A stretch of 59,614 bases of DNA, from positions 1 through 59,614 of the forward strand of contig QHBT01000028.1 of NCBI GenBank assembly GCA_003244185.1, in the 5' to 3' direction. Each line of letters starts with the position of its first letter. The stretch's first letter is position 1. The notes below the pieces were generated by a model that did not search any database, was not told the DNA's origin, and saw only the letters and a list, made by a program, of their open reading frames with translations. The translations under genes were made by a program, and so were the position numbers. This DNA comes from Candidatus Dormiibacter spiritus. Lineage in GTDB: Bacteria; Chloroflexota; Dormibacteria; Dormibacterales; Dormibacteraceae. Shown piece after piece: positions 1-6,823 of this stretch.

Positions 1-1032
1 GAGGGCTGGGTCGAGCTGGGCCGGGAGCTGACAGCCGGCCAGCTGAGCAGGATCTGCCGCCTCTACCGTCAGGCTCGCGACGGCAACCCTGAAGCGCAGC
101 TTGCCAACCGCGGCCTCTGGACCAGCTACCGCGAGGACGGGATGCTGCGCCTGGTCGCGCTTTTGCCGCCGGAGGAGGGAGCAATGGTGGCTTCGGTGCT
201 GGAGTCGATCGCCCTGGAGCGGTCGCAGCAGCCGGCTCAGGCGGTCGGGGAGACGCTGGCCGAGGGGCGGGAAGCGCCCCAGGTGCCGGATCCAGCGGAG
301 GACCCCTGGGCGGCGCGGCGGGCTGACGCGCTGGTAGCTGTCTGCGAGCATGCCACCGGCGTGGCGGCAGCCGAGCTGGAGGGAGCACCTGGTCGGACTC
401 GGGTGGTGGTTCACGTCGATGCCTCGCTGCTGAGCGGCAAGCAGGAGGGTGGTCGCTGCACGCTGGAGGATGGGCAGCCACTGCCGCCCTCGGTGGTGGA
501 GCGGCTGGCCTGTGATGCCGAGGTGATGGAGCTCTGGCAGCGCGAGGGACTGCCGATCGACCTCGGCCGCTCCCGGCGGACTGTCTCGCCGCGGCTGCGC
601 ACAGCTCTCAACGCGAGGGACAAGGGCTGCTGTTTTCCTGGCTGCCCGGTGCCAGTGCGGCGGACGCACGCTCATCACCTGCAGCACTGGGCCCAGGGCG
701 GCCGCACTGATCTCAGCAACCTAGTCTCGCTCTGCGGCTTTCATCACCGGCGGCTGCACGAGGGCGCCTACGCGATCCGGCAGGAGAGGGATGGCAGCCT
801 CAGCATTGCGGCGAGAGGCGGCCGGCCGATCAAGGCGCAGTCACAGCGGCTTGATTGCGCCAGCGCGGGTGCGCCGCATCTCCGACAGCTGCATCATGGC
901 CACGGTCTGACTATGACTGCCGGGACAGCGGGCGCCCGCTCAGGCGGCGAACGCTGTGACGTCGATCACACGCTCTTCGTCATGTTCACGAACGCGGAGT
1001 ACCGAGAGCGCCAGGCCGGCCGGGCGCCGTGA
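1..1032 (+). CDS. DUF222/HNH endonuclease family protein (5' end outside window)
   Basis: The frame is open from base 1, so the start lies upstream. The visible N-terminal part is alpha-helical and Arg/Glu-rich, as in the DUF222 domain of actinobacterial 13E12-type proteins. Near the C-terminus sits an HNH nuclease fold: a CCFPGC cysteine cluster, then THAHH, an Asn in the DLSNLVSLC stretch and GFHHRRLH, which supply the zinc and catalytic residues. About 70 residues of low-similarity tail follow. Such proteins are numerous in high-GC Gram-positive genomes, often in variable regions. The true substrate is unknown. I am sure of the family and not of any biological role. Confidence 0.85.
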   Translation, partial: EGWVELGRELTAGQLSRICRLYRQARDGNPEAQLANRGLWTSYREDGMLRLVALLPPEEGAMVASVLESIALERSQQPAQAVGETLAEGREAPQVPDPAEDPWAARRADALVAVCEHATGVAAAELEGAPGRTRVVVHVDASLLSGKQEGGRCTLEDGQPLPPSVVERLACDAEVMELWQREGLPIDLGRSRRTVSPRLRTALNARDKGCCFPGCPVPVRRTHAHHLQHWAQGGRTDLSNLVSLCGFHHRRLHEGAYAIRQERDGSLSIAARGGRPIKAQSQRLDCASAGAPHLRQLHHGHGLTMTAGTAGARSGGERCDVDHTLFVMFTNAEYRERQAGRAP

Positions 1033-1165
1033 CAGACCCCGCTCGGTGCATCAGTTGGTCGTCGATCCACGCCGCAGGTGCCTGTCAATAGCGGTTAGGC
1101 GGCAGCTCGGGGCAGGCGCACTGGCCGGGAGCGACCGTCCCCGCGGTCCGCGGACAATAGGCCAG

Positions 1166-1720
1166 GTGAGGACCGGCAGGACTATCCAGAACCCAGCCAG
1201 CGGAGAGCGGATAGTCCTCCTGCGGACTGGGGCCGAGACCGGCGGGCGACTCGTCGAGTTCGAGCTTCATCTCAGTCCTGGCGGGCGCGTTCCGACCGGG
1301 CATCTTCACCCTGAGCAGGAGGAGCGCTTCACAGTACTGGACGGTCGGGTGCGTTTCCGGCTCGGACGGCGGTCGGTCATTGCGGCGGTGGGCGAAACGG
1401 TCACCGTATTTCCCGGTGTGCCACACTCCTTTGCCAACGCCGGACCAGCCCCTGCCCGGCTCCTGGTGGAGGCGCGGCCCGCGCTGCACATGGAGGAGCT
1501 GCTCGAGACCGCGGCCGAGCTGGGTACCCTTCCTGGACCCGTCAAGCTGGCCCTCTTCCTAAAAGAATTCGAGCGGGAGGTGCGCGCTCCCATCCTGCCC
1601 CGACTTGTCGCCTCAGCTATGCGCCCAGTGGCCTGGATCGGCAGCCGCTTGGGGCTGGATGCCACCTATCGGCACCTTCGTGATGGAACGCGAGATCACA
1701 AGGACGATCACGGTCTGTGA
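1166..1720 (+). CDS. Cupin-domain protein
   Basis: About 184 residues. A single cupin barrel occupies roughly residues 20-100: the first motif contains HLHPEQEERFTVLDG (two His and Glu as metal ligands) and the second contains FPGVPHSFANAG (third His). The C-terminal third is helical and ends in a basic tail. I chose the GTG at 1166 because the cupin similarity begins just after it and the longer upstream frame is low-complexity arginine-rich sequence. A GACAAT hexamer lies 7 nt before this GTG, a near match to the -10 seen before many starts here. Cupins of this size bind small ligands or metals; the substrate cannot be read from sequence. Confidence 0.75.
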   Translation: MRTGRTIQNPASGERIVLLRTGAETGGRLVEFELHLSPGGRVPTGHLHPEQEERFTVLDGRVRFRLGRRSVIAAVGETVTVFPGVPHSFANAGPAPARLLVEARPALHMEELLETAAELGTLPGPVKLALFLKEFEREVRAPILPRLVASAMRPVAWIGSRLGLDATYRHLRDGTRDHKDDHGL

Positions 1721-1745
1721 CCTCAATTCTCGCTCCGACTGATAG

Positions 1746-2552
1746 GTGATGGCCGGGGCGGGCGGCGGCGTGGGCGGGGAGGCCTCGGCCCTGCTGGCCG
1801 TCGCTCAGCGCGACCTGACAAAGCTGCTGCGCGACCGCGTCCGGCTCGGAGTGAGCCTGGCCTTCCCGATACTTCTGATCGCCGGCCTCGGCACTGCGCT
1901 CCAGCCGACAGTGGGTCGCGCCACCGGACTCGATTCGGTGACGTTGCTGTTCACAGGGGTGCTCGCCGCCACCCTCTTTCAATCCACGGCAGCTGGCATG
2001 ATGTCGCTGATCGAGGATCGCGAGACCGACTTCTCGCAGGAGCTGTTCGTGGCTCCCATTTCGCGCGTCACCATCGTCTCCGGCAAGGTCCTCGGGGAAA
2101 CCCTTGTGGCGCTCGTCCAGGGCTTCGGCGTGGTGGTCTTCGCGCTGCTGTTCAGAGTCCACCTTGGGCCGGTCCAAGTGGCGGCCCTGGTCCTGCCCTG
2201 TGTGGCCTGCTGCCTGCTCGGCGGCGCCTTCGGTCTGGCCACCCTGGCGGCCCTGCCCAATCAGCGCGCCGCCCTCCAGGTTTTCCCGTTTCTGATCCTG
2301 CCGCAGTACTTCTTCGCGGGAGTGATCGCGCCGCTGAGGGGACTGCCCCAGTGGCTCGACGCCGTCTCGTGGGCGATGCCGCTTCGCTATCCTGTCAATC
2401 TCGTGCGGGCGGCGTTCTACGCCGGCAACCCCGGCTACGGGACGGCGGTGGCCGAGAACCCGCTGCTGGACATAGCTGTGATGACAGCGCTCTTCCTGGT
2501 TCTCCTGGTTGCCGGTGCCGCGCTGCTAAATCACCGAGAACGCTCCCGATGA
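1746..2552 (+). CDS. ABC-2 type transporter permease
   Basis: 268 residues with about six hydrophobic helices (roughly residues 35-55, 65-90, 115-140, 148-170, 180-200, 240-260) and the ABC-2 layout: a cytoplasmic LAVAQRDLTKLLRDR start and the conserved EDRETDFSQELFVAPISR loop. Such permeases pair with an ABC ATPase to export drugs, lipids or polysaccharides. No ATPase gene lies next to it, which is unusual; it must share one from elsewhere or be orphaned. GTG at 1746 is directly followed by an ATG at 1749, either of which could start. Its stop overlaps the next start as ATGA (2549-2552), so the two genes are translationally coupled. Confidence 0.8.
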   Translation: MMAGAGGGVGGEASALLAVAQRDLTKLLRDRVRLGVSLAFPILLIAGLGTALQPTVGRATGLDSVTLLFTGVLAATLFQSTAAGMMSLIEDRETDFSQELFVAPISRVTIVSGKVLGETLVALVQGFGVVVFALLFRVHLGPVQVAALVLPCVACCLLGGAFGLATLAALPNQRAALQVFPFLILPQYFFAGVIAPLRGLPQWLDAVSWAMPLRYPVNLVRAAFYAGNPGYGTAVAENPLLDIAVMTALFLVLLVAGAALLNHRERSR

Positions 2553-3742
2553 GGACGCGCACAGCAATCGCGGCCTCGGTCCTGGCCGCCCTGACGGTGC
2601 CGCTGGCGTCGGAGGTCCGGATCAGACCGTCCGAAGAGCCGCTGACAGTCCGCTGGCGCGGCGTGCCCATCGAGCCGCGCGGCTTGACGCAACTGGGCAT
2701 AAGCTTCCGACCGCGGCAGGCTGAGGCCACGGGTCTGGATCCCCAAGTGTCGTTGCGAACGCTGCTCGCCTATCCCTTCCACCTGGTCAGGCTGGGTGCC
2801 TATTGGGACCGGTTGGAACCCGACGCCGGCTCGTTCGATCCCACCGACCTGGACTGGCAGATCGAGGCGGCTGAGACGGCCGGCAAACAGGTGATCGTCT
2901 GCGTCGGCGCTCTGAAGAACTTCGGCTATCCGGAGTTTTACGCGCCTCTCCACCATCTTCGACCACCGCTGCGCGAGGGCTCCCTCATTAGGCCCGCGGC
3001 CAATGGCGAGCTCCTCGCAGCGGCGACCTCCTTCGTGACTCGCGTGGTGGAGCGATACCGCGGCCGCGGGTCGATAGTTGCTTGGCAGGTCGAGCACGAG
3101 GCGGTCGACCCGCTCGGCCTGGAGCACTCCTGGCGCCTGGCAGTGGACTTCGTGGAGCGGGAGATCAGCGCAGTCAGACGGGCGGACCCGACCCGTCCGG
3201 TCCTGCTCAACGGCTTCCTGCCGACATCCCTACCGGTGAGGGCACAGCAATGGTGGCGGACCCGGGACCAGGGAGATTCCCTGGACCTTGCGGCTCGCTT
3301 GGCCGACATCGTCGGCATCGACTACTACCCGCGCCATGCGCTGGTCGGGCTCGGCCACTTGACCGCCTACCTCGATGGCGACCGCAGTCCGTGGCGAAGG
3401 CGCTTTGTCCCTTCCAGCGAAGATCGGGGACGCCGCCGGATGGTCACGGAGGGTCAGGCGGAACCGTGGGAGGCGGTGACCGCACCACCAAACCCGGCCG
3501 ACCGCGCGATGTACAGCTGCCCGCCCGAGCGTGTGATCGAGAACTACAACCGCTGCCTCCGGCGGGCGCGCCGGGCAGGGATTCAGCTCGAGGCGTACCT
3601 CTTCTGGGGTGCCGAATACTGGTTGCTCCGGAGCCTAAGCGGCGATTCGAGTTACGTCGACGCCTTTGCGCGGATTGTGGGAGACGATAGGGCAAGCAGC
3701 CCGGAGAAGACCTTGTCTAGCGAACCACGCGTGGTGCCATAA
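2549..3742 (+). CDS. Glycoside hydrolase-like (beta/alpha)8 protein, clan A type
   Basis: 397 residues. The start ATG overlaps the permease stop (ATGA). The N-terminus (RTRTAIAASVLAALTVPLAS) looks like a signal peptide or membrane anchor, so the enzyme probably acts outside the membrane. Two Glu positions fit the retaining clan-A pair: acid/base in WQVEHEAVDP (about residue 180) and nucleophile in VTEGQAEPW (about residue 300). The region containing VRLGAYWDRLEP resembles the start of GH5/GH42-like barrels. Substrate is unknown. Coupling to an ABC permease suggests joint work on an exported or surface glycan, which is inference. The 3' end overlaps the convergent small membrane gene by 26 bp. 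Confidence 0.65.
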   Translation: MRTRTAIAASVLAALTVPLASEVRIRPSEEPLTVRWRGVPIEPRGLTQLGISFRPRQAEATGLDPQVSLRTLLAYPFHLVRLGAYWDRLEPDAGSFDPTDLDWQIEAAETAGKQVIVCVGALKNFGYPEFYAPLHHLRPPLREGSLIRPAANGELLAAATSFVTRVVERYRGRGSIVAWQVEHEAVDPLGLEHSWRLAVDFVEREISAVRRADPTRPVLLNGFLPTSLPVRAQQWWRTRDQGDSLDLAARLADIVGIDYYPRHALVGLGHLTAYLDGDRSPWRRRFVPSSEDRGRRRMVTEGQAEPWEAVTAPPNPADRAMYSCPPERVIENYNRCLRRARRAGIQLEAYLFWGAEYWLLRSLSGDSSYVDAFARIVGDDRASSPEKTLSSEPRVVP

Positions 3743-3929
3743 TCACGATGCCGGCTACGCCGATTATCACGCTGGTGATCCGCTGGAGAAGGACCCATTG
3801 TTCGCTCGGCTGAGCCGAAGGATCCTTGAACTGCCAGGACCTGAGACGCCACACTGATCGGGGGAAAACGACGTTCACCACGGCGATGGCTATCCAGAGC
3901 ACCATGAACAGCAGCAGTGGAAGCTTCAT
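3717..3929 (-). CDS. Small two-helix membrane protein (DUF6199-like)
   Basis: 70 residues from the ATG at 3929. Two hydrophobic helices (about residues 2-22 and 49-65) flank a loop containing SVWRLRSWQFKDPSAQPSEQW and an arginine before the second helix; this arrangement resembles small DUF6199-type membrane proteins, whose function is unknown. A longer frame upstream is polar and lacks such character, so I chose the internal ATG. GATTAT stands 6 nt before it, close to the TAnnnT signal that precedes other starts here. The 3' end overlaps the convergent glycoside-hydrolase-like gene. Confidence 0.6.
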   Translation of the reverse strand: MKLPLLLFMVLWIAIAVVNVVFPRSVWRLRSWQFKDPSAQPSEQWVLLQRITSVIIGVAGIVIMAPRVVR

Positions 3930-4059
3930 GCCGGAATAATCAGGGCGGGCCTGATCTTCCCGTCCGTCGTGAGCCTGCTGCAACATGCGTTGGTACACAG
4001 GGCAGTGGGACGGTCGACTCGGAGTGGCCTGACCCGGCCCCTTGATATTCGGGACAGGG

Positions 4060-4136
4060 TGGTCGGGGGCCCGGGATTCGAACCCGGGGCCTCACGGTCC
4101 CGAACCGTGCGCGCTGCCGGACTGCGCTAGCCCCCG
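4060..4136 (-). tRNA. tRNA-Pro (anticodon CGG)
   Basis: Read on the minus strand this folds as a cloverleaf. The acceptor CGGGGGC pairs with GCCCCCG, followed by discriminator A and an encoded CCA. The anticodon stem CACGG/CCGTG closes a seven-base loop TTCGGGA with anticodon CGG. The T arm CCGGG-TTCGAAT-CCCGG is perfect. It would read the CCG proline codon, which is frequent in this GC-rich DNA. It stands alone between the small membrane gene and the thioesterase gene, with no other RNA gene nearby. Confidence 0.95.
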
Positions 4137-4206
4137 CCTACGGAAAAGCGAACCGCCATTCTAGCCGTTCGTCAGCCGGTGGCCGCCACCGCCGCGGCAG
4201 CCGACC

Positions 4207-4614
4207 CTAAAGAACTGCCGCTTCCTTCGTCATGAGCACAGCCGTCGCCTCGGCGATCCGGGCCCCGTCGGCCACGCGCTCGATGTAGCTGCTAGCGTAG
4301 CTCAGGCTGCGCCGGGCTCGGTCGATCCTCCCCACAACGCGGATGCGCTCGCCGCTCTTCAGCGCCTGTCGGTAGCGCACCTCCAGCTTCCCCGTAACGC
4401 CCGGCCGGTCAGCGTGCCAAGCCGCCCAGCCCACCGCCTCATCCAGCATCAGAGCTACGACGCCGCCGTGGATCATGCCCTCCCAGCTCTGGTAGCGCTG
4501 GGGAACCACGTACTCGCAGACCGACTCTCCACTCAGCGGCTCGAAGCGCATCTGAAGCCCTTGCGGGTTGTTCGCGCCGCAGCCGAAGCACTGATGGTCG
4601 TAGGTGACATCCAC
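4207..4614 (-). CDS. PaaI-like hotdog thioesterase
   Basis: About 135 residues. The single hotdog fold is marked by CFGCGANNPQGLQMRF near the N-terminus, then the helix with WEGMIHGGVVALMLDEA, where HGG and the Asp/Glu stretch are the family's active-site elements, then a beta-rich end. Enzymes of this class hydrolyse acyl-CoA thioesters in the cytoplasm. I chose GTG 4614 because TAGGTT lies 7 nt upstream on the same strand; an ATG at 4641 is possible but would run into the promoter and start of the divergent crotonase gene. Pairing with a crotonase suggests acyl-CoA or aryl-CoA turnover. Confidence 0.75.
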   Translation of the reverse strand: MDVTYDHQCFGCGANNPQGLQMRFEPLSGESVCEYVVPQRYQSWEGMIHGGVVALMLDEAVGWAAWHADRPGVTGKLEVRYRQALKSGERIRVVGRIDRARRSLSYASSYIERVADGARIAEATAVLMTKEAAVL

Positions 4615-4618
4615 GCGG

Positions 4619-4624
4619 TATAAC
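4619..4624 (+). promoter_or_regulatory. -10 element (TATAAC) for the crotonase gene, leaderless type
   Basis: TATAAC ends 6 nt before the GTG at 4631, and no Shine-Dalgarno sequence is present. Transcription would begin at or next to the start codon. Confidence 0.55.
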
Positions 4625-4627
4625 CTA
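4622..4627 (-). promoter_or_regulatory. -10 element (TAGGTT) for the thioesterase gene, leaderless type
   Basis: On the minus strand TAGGTT ends 7 nt before the GTG at 4614. It overlaps the plus-strand -10 at 4619-4624, so one short AT-rich patch appears to serve both divergent genes. Confidence 0.5.
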
Positions 4628-4630
4628 ACC

Positions 4631-5413
4631 GTGGCCGCCATCCTGGAGCACGTGTTGCTGGAGGACCGACTACCGGCAGTGCTCCTCACACTGAACGATC
4701 CCGAGCGGCGCAACGCCCTCTCGACGGCCCTCATGCAACAGCTCACGGCCCTCCTCGAGGAGCAGAGCCGGCGGCCGGAAGTGCGGGTGATCATCCTCCG
4801 GGCCAAAGGCCCAGCCTTTTCCGCGGGTCATGACCTGCGCGAGATGATCGGCCGCAGCCTGGCCGACGAGCAGGCGATCTTCGACACCTGCACAGAGCTC
4901 ATGCAGACCATCCAGCGAGTGCCCCAGCCGGTCATCGCCGCCGTCCACGCCACCGCGACCGCCGCCGGCTGCCAGCTGGTGGCTACTTGCGATCTCGCCG
5001 TCGCCGCCGAGACTGCCACCTTTGCCACCCCTGGTGTCAAGATCGGGCTCTTCTGCTCGACGCCCATGGTGGCAGTGAGCCGTGTCATCGGCCGTAAGCG
5101 GGCGCTGGAGATGCTGCTGACCGGCCGTCCGATCGATGCCAACACAGCAGCGGACTGGGGCTTGGTCAACCGCGTGGTGCCGGCCGACAGGCTCGAAGAC
5201 GAAGTGATGGAGCTGGCTCGGCAGATCGCCTCCTCCAGCCAACTTACCCTCCAGGTCGGCAAGGAGGCTTTCTACCGGCAGATCGACGAGCGCCAGGGCG
5301 ACGCCTACCAGCTCATGGGTCGAGTGATGGCCGACAACGCGATGACCGGCGACGCCCAGGAGGGCATGAGCGCCTTCCTCGAAAAGCGCAAGCCGGAGTG
5401 GACAGGCCGCTGA
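4631..5413 (+). CDS. Enoyl-CoA hydratase/isomerase (crotonase) family protein
   Basis: About 260 residues, normal for the family. The N-terminal NDPERRNALSTALMQQL is the crotonase signature, followed by the oxyanion-hole segment AFSAGHDLREM (about residue 70) and the second oxyanion strand AVHATATAAGCQLVATCDLA. The position normally holding the hydratase Glu reads AAGCQL, so hydratase chemistry is not assured; isomerase, hydrolase or decarboxylase members share this scaffold. GTG 4631 is preferred over GTG 4604 because a -10-like TATAAC stands 6 nt before it. It probably works with the divergent thioesterase in acyl-CoA metabolism. Confidence 0.8.
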   Translation: MAAILEHVLLEDRLPAVLLTLNDPERRNALSTALMQQLTALLEEQSRRPEVRVIILRAKGPAFSAGHDLREMIGRSLADEQAIFDTCTELMQTIQRVPQPVIAAVHATATAAGCQLVATCDLAVAAETATFATPGVKIGLFCSTPMVAVSRVIGRKRALEMLLTGRPIDANTAADWGLVNRVVPADRLEDEVMELARQIASSSQLTLQVGKEAFYRQIDERQGDAYQLMGRVMADNAMTGDAQEGMSAFLEKRKPEWTGR

Positions 5414-5426
5414 AGCTCAGCCGGCT

Positions 5427-5951
5427 CTAGGTCCGGCAGGACCAACGGCCGCTCACCTTCACCTTGGTTTGGTTGTTGCTGAGATTGGTCAGAGAAGCGC
5501 TGATCTGACCTGACTCCTGGCTCGGATCCAGCCTGAAGCTGACTTCATCGTCGCCGCCCGAGCTCCAGGCGAGAGTGTTGTCAGGCCGGAAGAGCTGGAC
5601 CTGCGCCTTGGCCCCGTTGTAGGCGGCGGGCCCCCGGTAGGGCTGGATGCCGACCTGGAACCCGTAGACCCGGCGCCCGATCGGCCCGTAGAGCGTGAGG
5701 ATCCAGCTCTCGGCGCCGGTCCCTCGGCTACCAGTGCAGACGCTGCGCAGGTTGGCCTGGCTGGGGCTGATCTGGTTCAGCTTGCCCTTGACGTCGCCGT
5801 TGAAGCTCAGATCCTGGAGCCAGCTCTGGGCGGCCACCGCCGAGGGCGTCGACGGTGGGGTCGCGGCGACCGGAGGTTCGGCCTCCAGGCCTGCACAGGC
5901 GCACGTGACGAGGATGAGCATGCCCAGAAGAAGTGGGGCGAGACGGGGCAT
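5427..5951 (-). CDS. Predicted secreted lipoprotein of unknown function
   Basis: About 174 residues. The N-terminus has a hydrophobic signal (LAPLLLGMLILVTCACAG) ending in a lipobox-like cysteine, then a Pro/Ala-rich spacer (PPVAATPPSTPSAVAA) and a beta-rich domain with two cysteines (SVCTGS and the C-terminal RWSC) that could form a disulphide. No enzyme motif is seen. ATG 5951 fits a TAGGAT -10 placed 10 nt upstream; the alternative ATG 5963 overlaps that hexamer. It faces away from the sdh operon. Confidence 0.65.
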   Translation of the reverse strand: MPRLAPLLLGMLILVTCACAGLEAEPPVAATPPSTPSAVAAQSWLQDLSFNGDVKGKLNQISPSQANLRSVCTGSRGTGAESWILTLYGPIGRRVYGFQVGIQPYRGPAAYNGAKAQVQLFRPDNTLAWSSGGDDEVSFRLDPSQESGQISASLTNLSNNQTKVKVSGRWSCRT

Positions 5952-5961
5952 TCGCGCCTTC

Positions 5962-5967
5962 ATCCTA
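5962..5967 (-). promoter_or_regulatory. -10 element (TAGGAT) for the lipoprotein gene
   Basis: TAGGAT on the minus strand, 10 nt before ATG 5951; the upstream alternative ATG 5963 overlaps the hexamer. No Shine-Dalgarno sequence is present. Confidence 0.35.
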
Positions 5968-6033
5968 CCGACGGGGCGGACGACCGCCTGACCCGTGGCT
6001 GAGGCCGCGCCAAGCCGGCCGGCGGTGCCGACT

Positions 6034-6039
6034 TACACT
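6034..6039 (+). promoter_or_regulatory. Possible -10 element (TACACT) for sdhC
   Basis: TACACT lies 9 nt before the in-frame GTG at 6049, inside the 5' part of the longer reading frame. It is the main reason to prefer the shorter SdhC. Confidence 0.35.
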
Positions 6040-6048
6040 TTTGAAGTC

Positions 6049-6810
6049 GTGGCAGCCACTCAGGCCGCGGGGACGCGTGCAAAGCGCTTCCGCGGCGGCA
6101 TCCAGAATCCATACAGCAGGCTTCCCGACTGGCTCTACCCAACCTCTATCGTCGTGGTGTTCTCGCTCTTCATCATTTACTCGGGCCTGGTGGTTCTATT
6201 CGAGACGACAGGCCGGTTCGGCCCCTATCTGAGCCCCTTCTTCTCGCCCGAGGTGAACGTCCGCCTGGCCGGCTTCCTCATCCCACCGGCCCTGTGGGTC
6301 GCCTGGGCGCCGCTGACTTTCCGCGTGACCTGCTACTACTACCGCAAGGCATATTTCCGCAGCTTCCTGCTCCACCCCCGCTCCTGCGCGGCGACGGATC
6401 CCGAAAAGCGCGACTACCGCGGCGAGACGCGGCTGTGGGTCTTCAACAACCTCCATCGCTTCGCGTTCTACGCGACAGCCCTGCAGACTCTGATCCTGAT
6501 CTACGACGCAGTGATCGCCTTCACCTACCAGGGCGCTTTCCACTTCGGGCTCGGCAACGTGATCATGCTTGTCAACGTCGCCTGCCTGCTCGGCTACACC
6601 TACGGCTGCCACGCCTGGCGGCATCTCGTCGGTGGCAGCACCGACTGTTTCAGCTGCCACAAGGCCCGCTTCCGGCTCTGGAAGGGAGTGACGGTCCTCA
6701 ACGCGAACCACGCGCTGTGGGCCTGGGTGAGCATGTTCACAGTCTGGTTCACCGACATCTACATCCGGCTCGGCGCGCACGGCGTGCTCGGCGGGGCCGC
6801 CTGGCTCTGA
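6049..6810 (+). CDS. sdhC: Succinate dehydrogenase membrane anchor, Sdh1-type single subunit
   Basis: 253 residues from GTG 6049 (271 from GTG 5995). Five hydrophobic helices are visible, for example IVVVFSLFIIYSGLVVLF, AGFLIPPALWVAWAPLTF and FAFYATALQTLILIYDAVIAF. Histidines in NNLHRFAFY and YGCHAWRHL could bind haem or quinone. The single large anchor upstream of sdhA and sdhB matches the mycobacterial Sdh1 gene order, a complex that passes electrons from succinate to menaquinone. The loop before the last helix contains CFSCH, formally a CxxCH motif; its predicted cytoplasmic side argues against covalent haem. The 5' end is uncertain. Confidence 0.85.
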   Translation: MAATQAAGTRAKRFRGGIQNPYSRLPDWLYPTSIVVVFSLFIIYSGLVVLFETTGRFGPYLSPFFSPEVNVRLAGFLIPPALWVAWAPLTFRVTCYYYRKAYFRSFLLHPRSCAATDPEKRDYRGETRLWVFNNLHRFAFYATALQTLILIYDAVIAFTYQGAFHFGLGNVIMLVNVACLLGYTYGCHAWRHLVGGSTDCFSCHKARFRLWKGVTVLNANHALWAWVSMFTVWFTDIYIRLGAHGVLGGAAWL

Positions 6811-6823
6811 GGCGATGGGATAG

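Noticed and set aside
1617..2177. Long antisense frames, for example opposite the ABC permease, and similar long frames opposite larA-like, sdhA and telA
   Set aside because: They are Gln/His/Arg-rich shadows produced by the high-GC codon pattern and match no family; the opposite strand encodes clear proteins.
2351..2548. Longer N-terminus for the glycoside-hydrolase-like gene
   Set aside because: The extra frame overlaps the end of the permease in another frame; the ATGA start at 2549 is followed at once by a signal-like segment.
6646..6660. CxxCH in SdhC as a true haem c site
   Set aside because: The surrounding loop is strongly positive and predicted cytoplasmic, whereas Ccm attaches haem on the outer face. 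Kept only as a low-interest observation.
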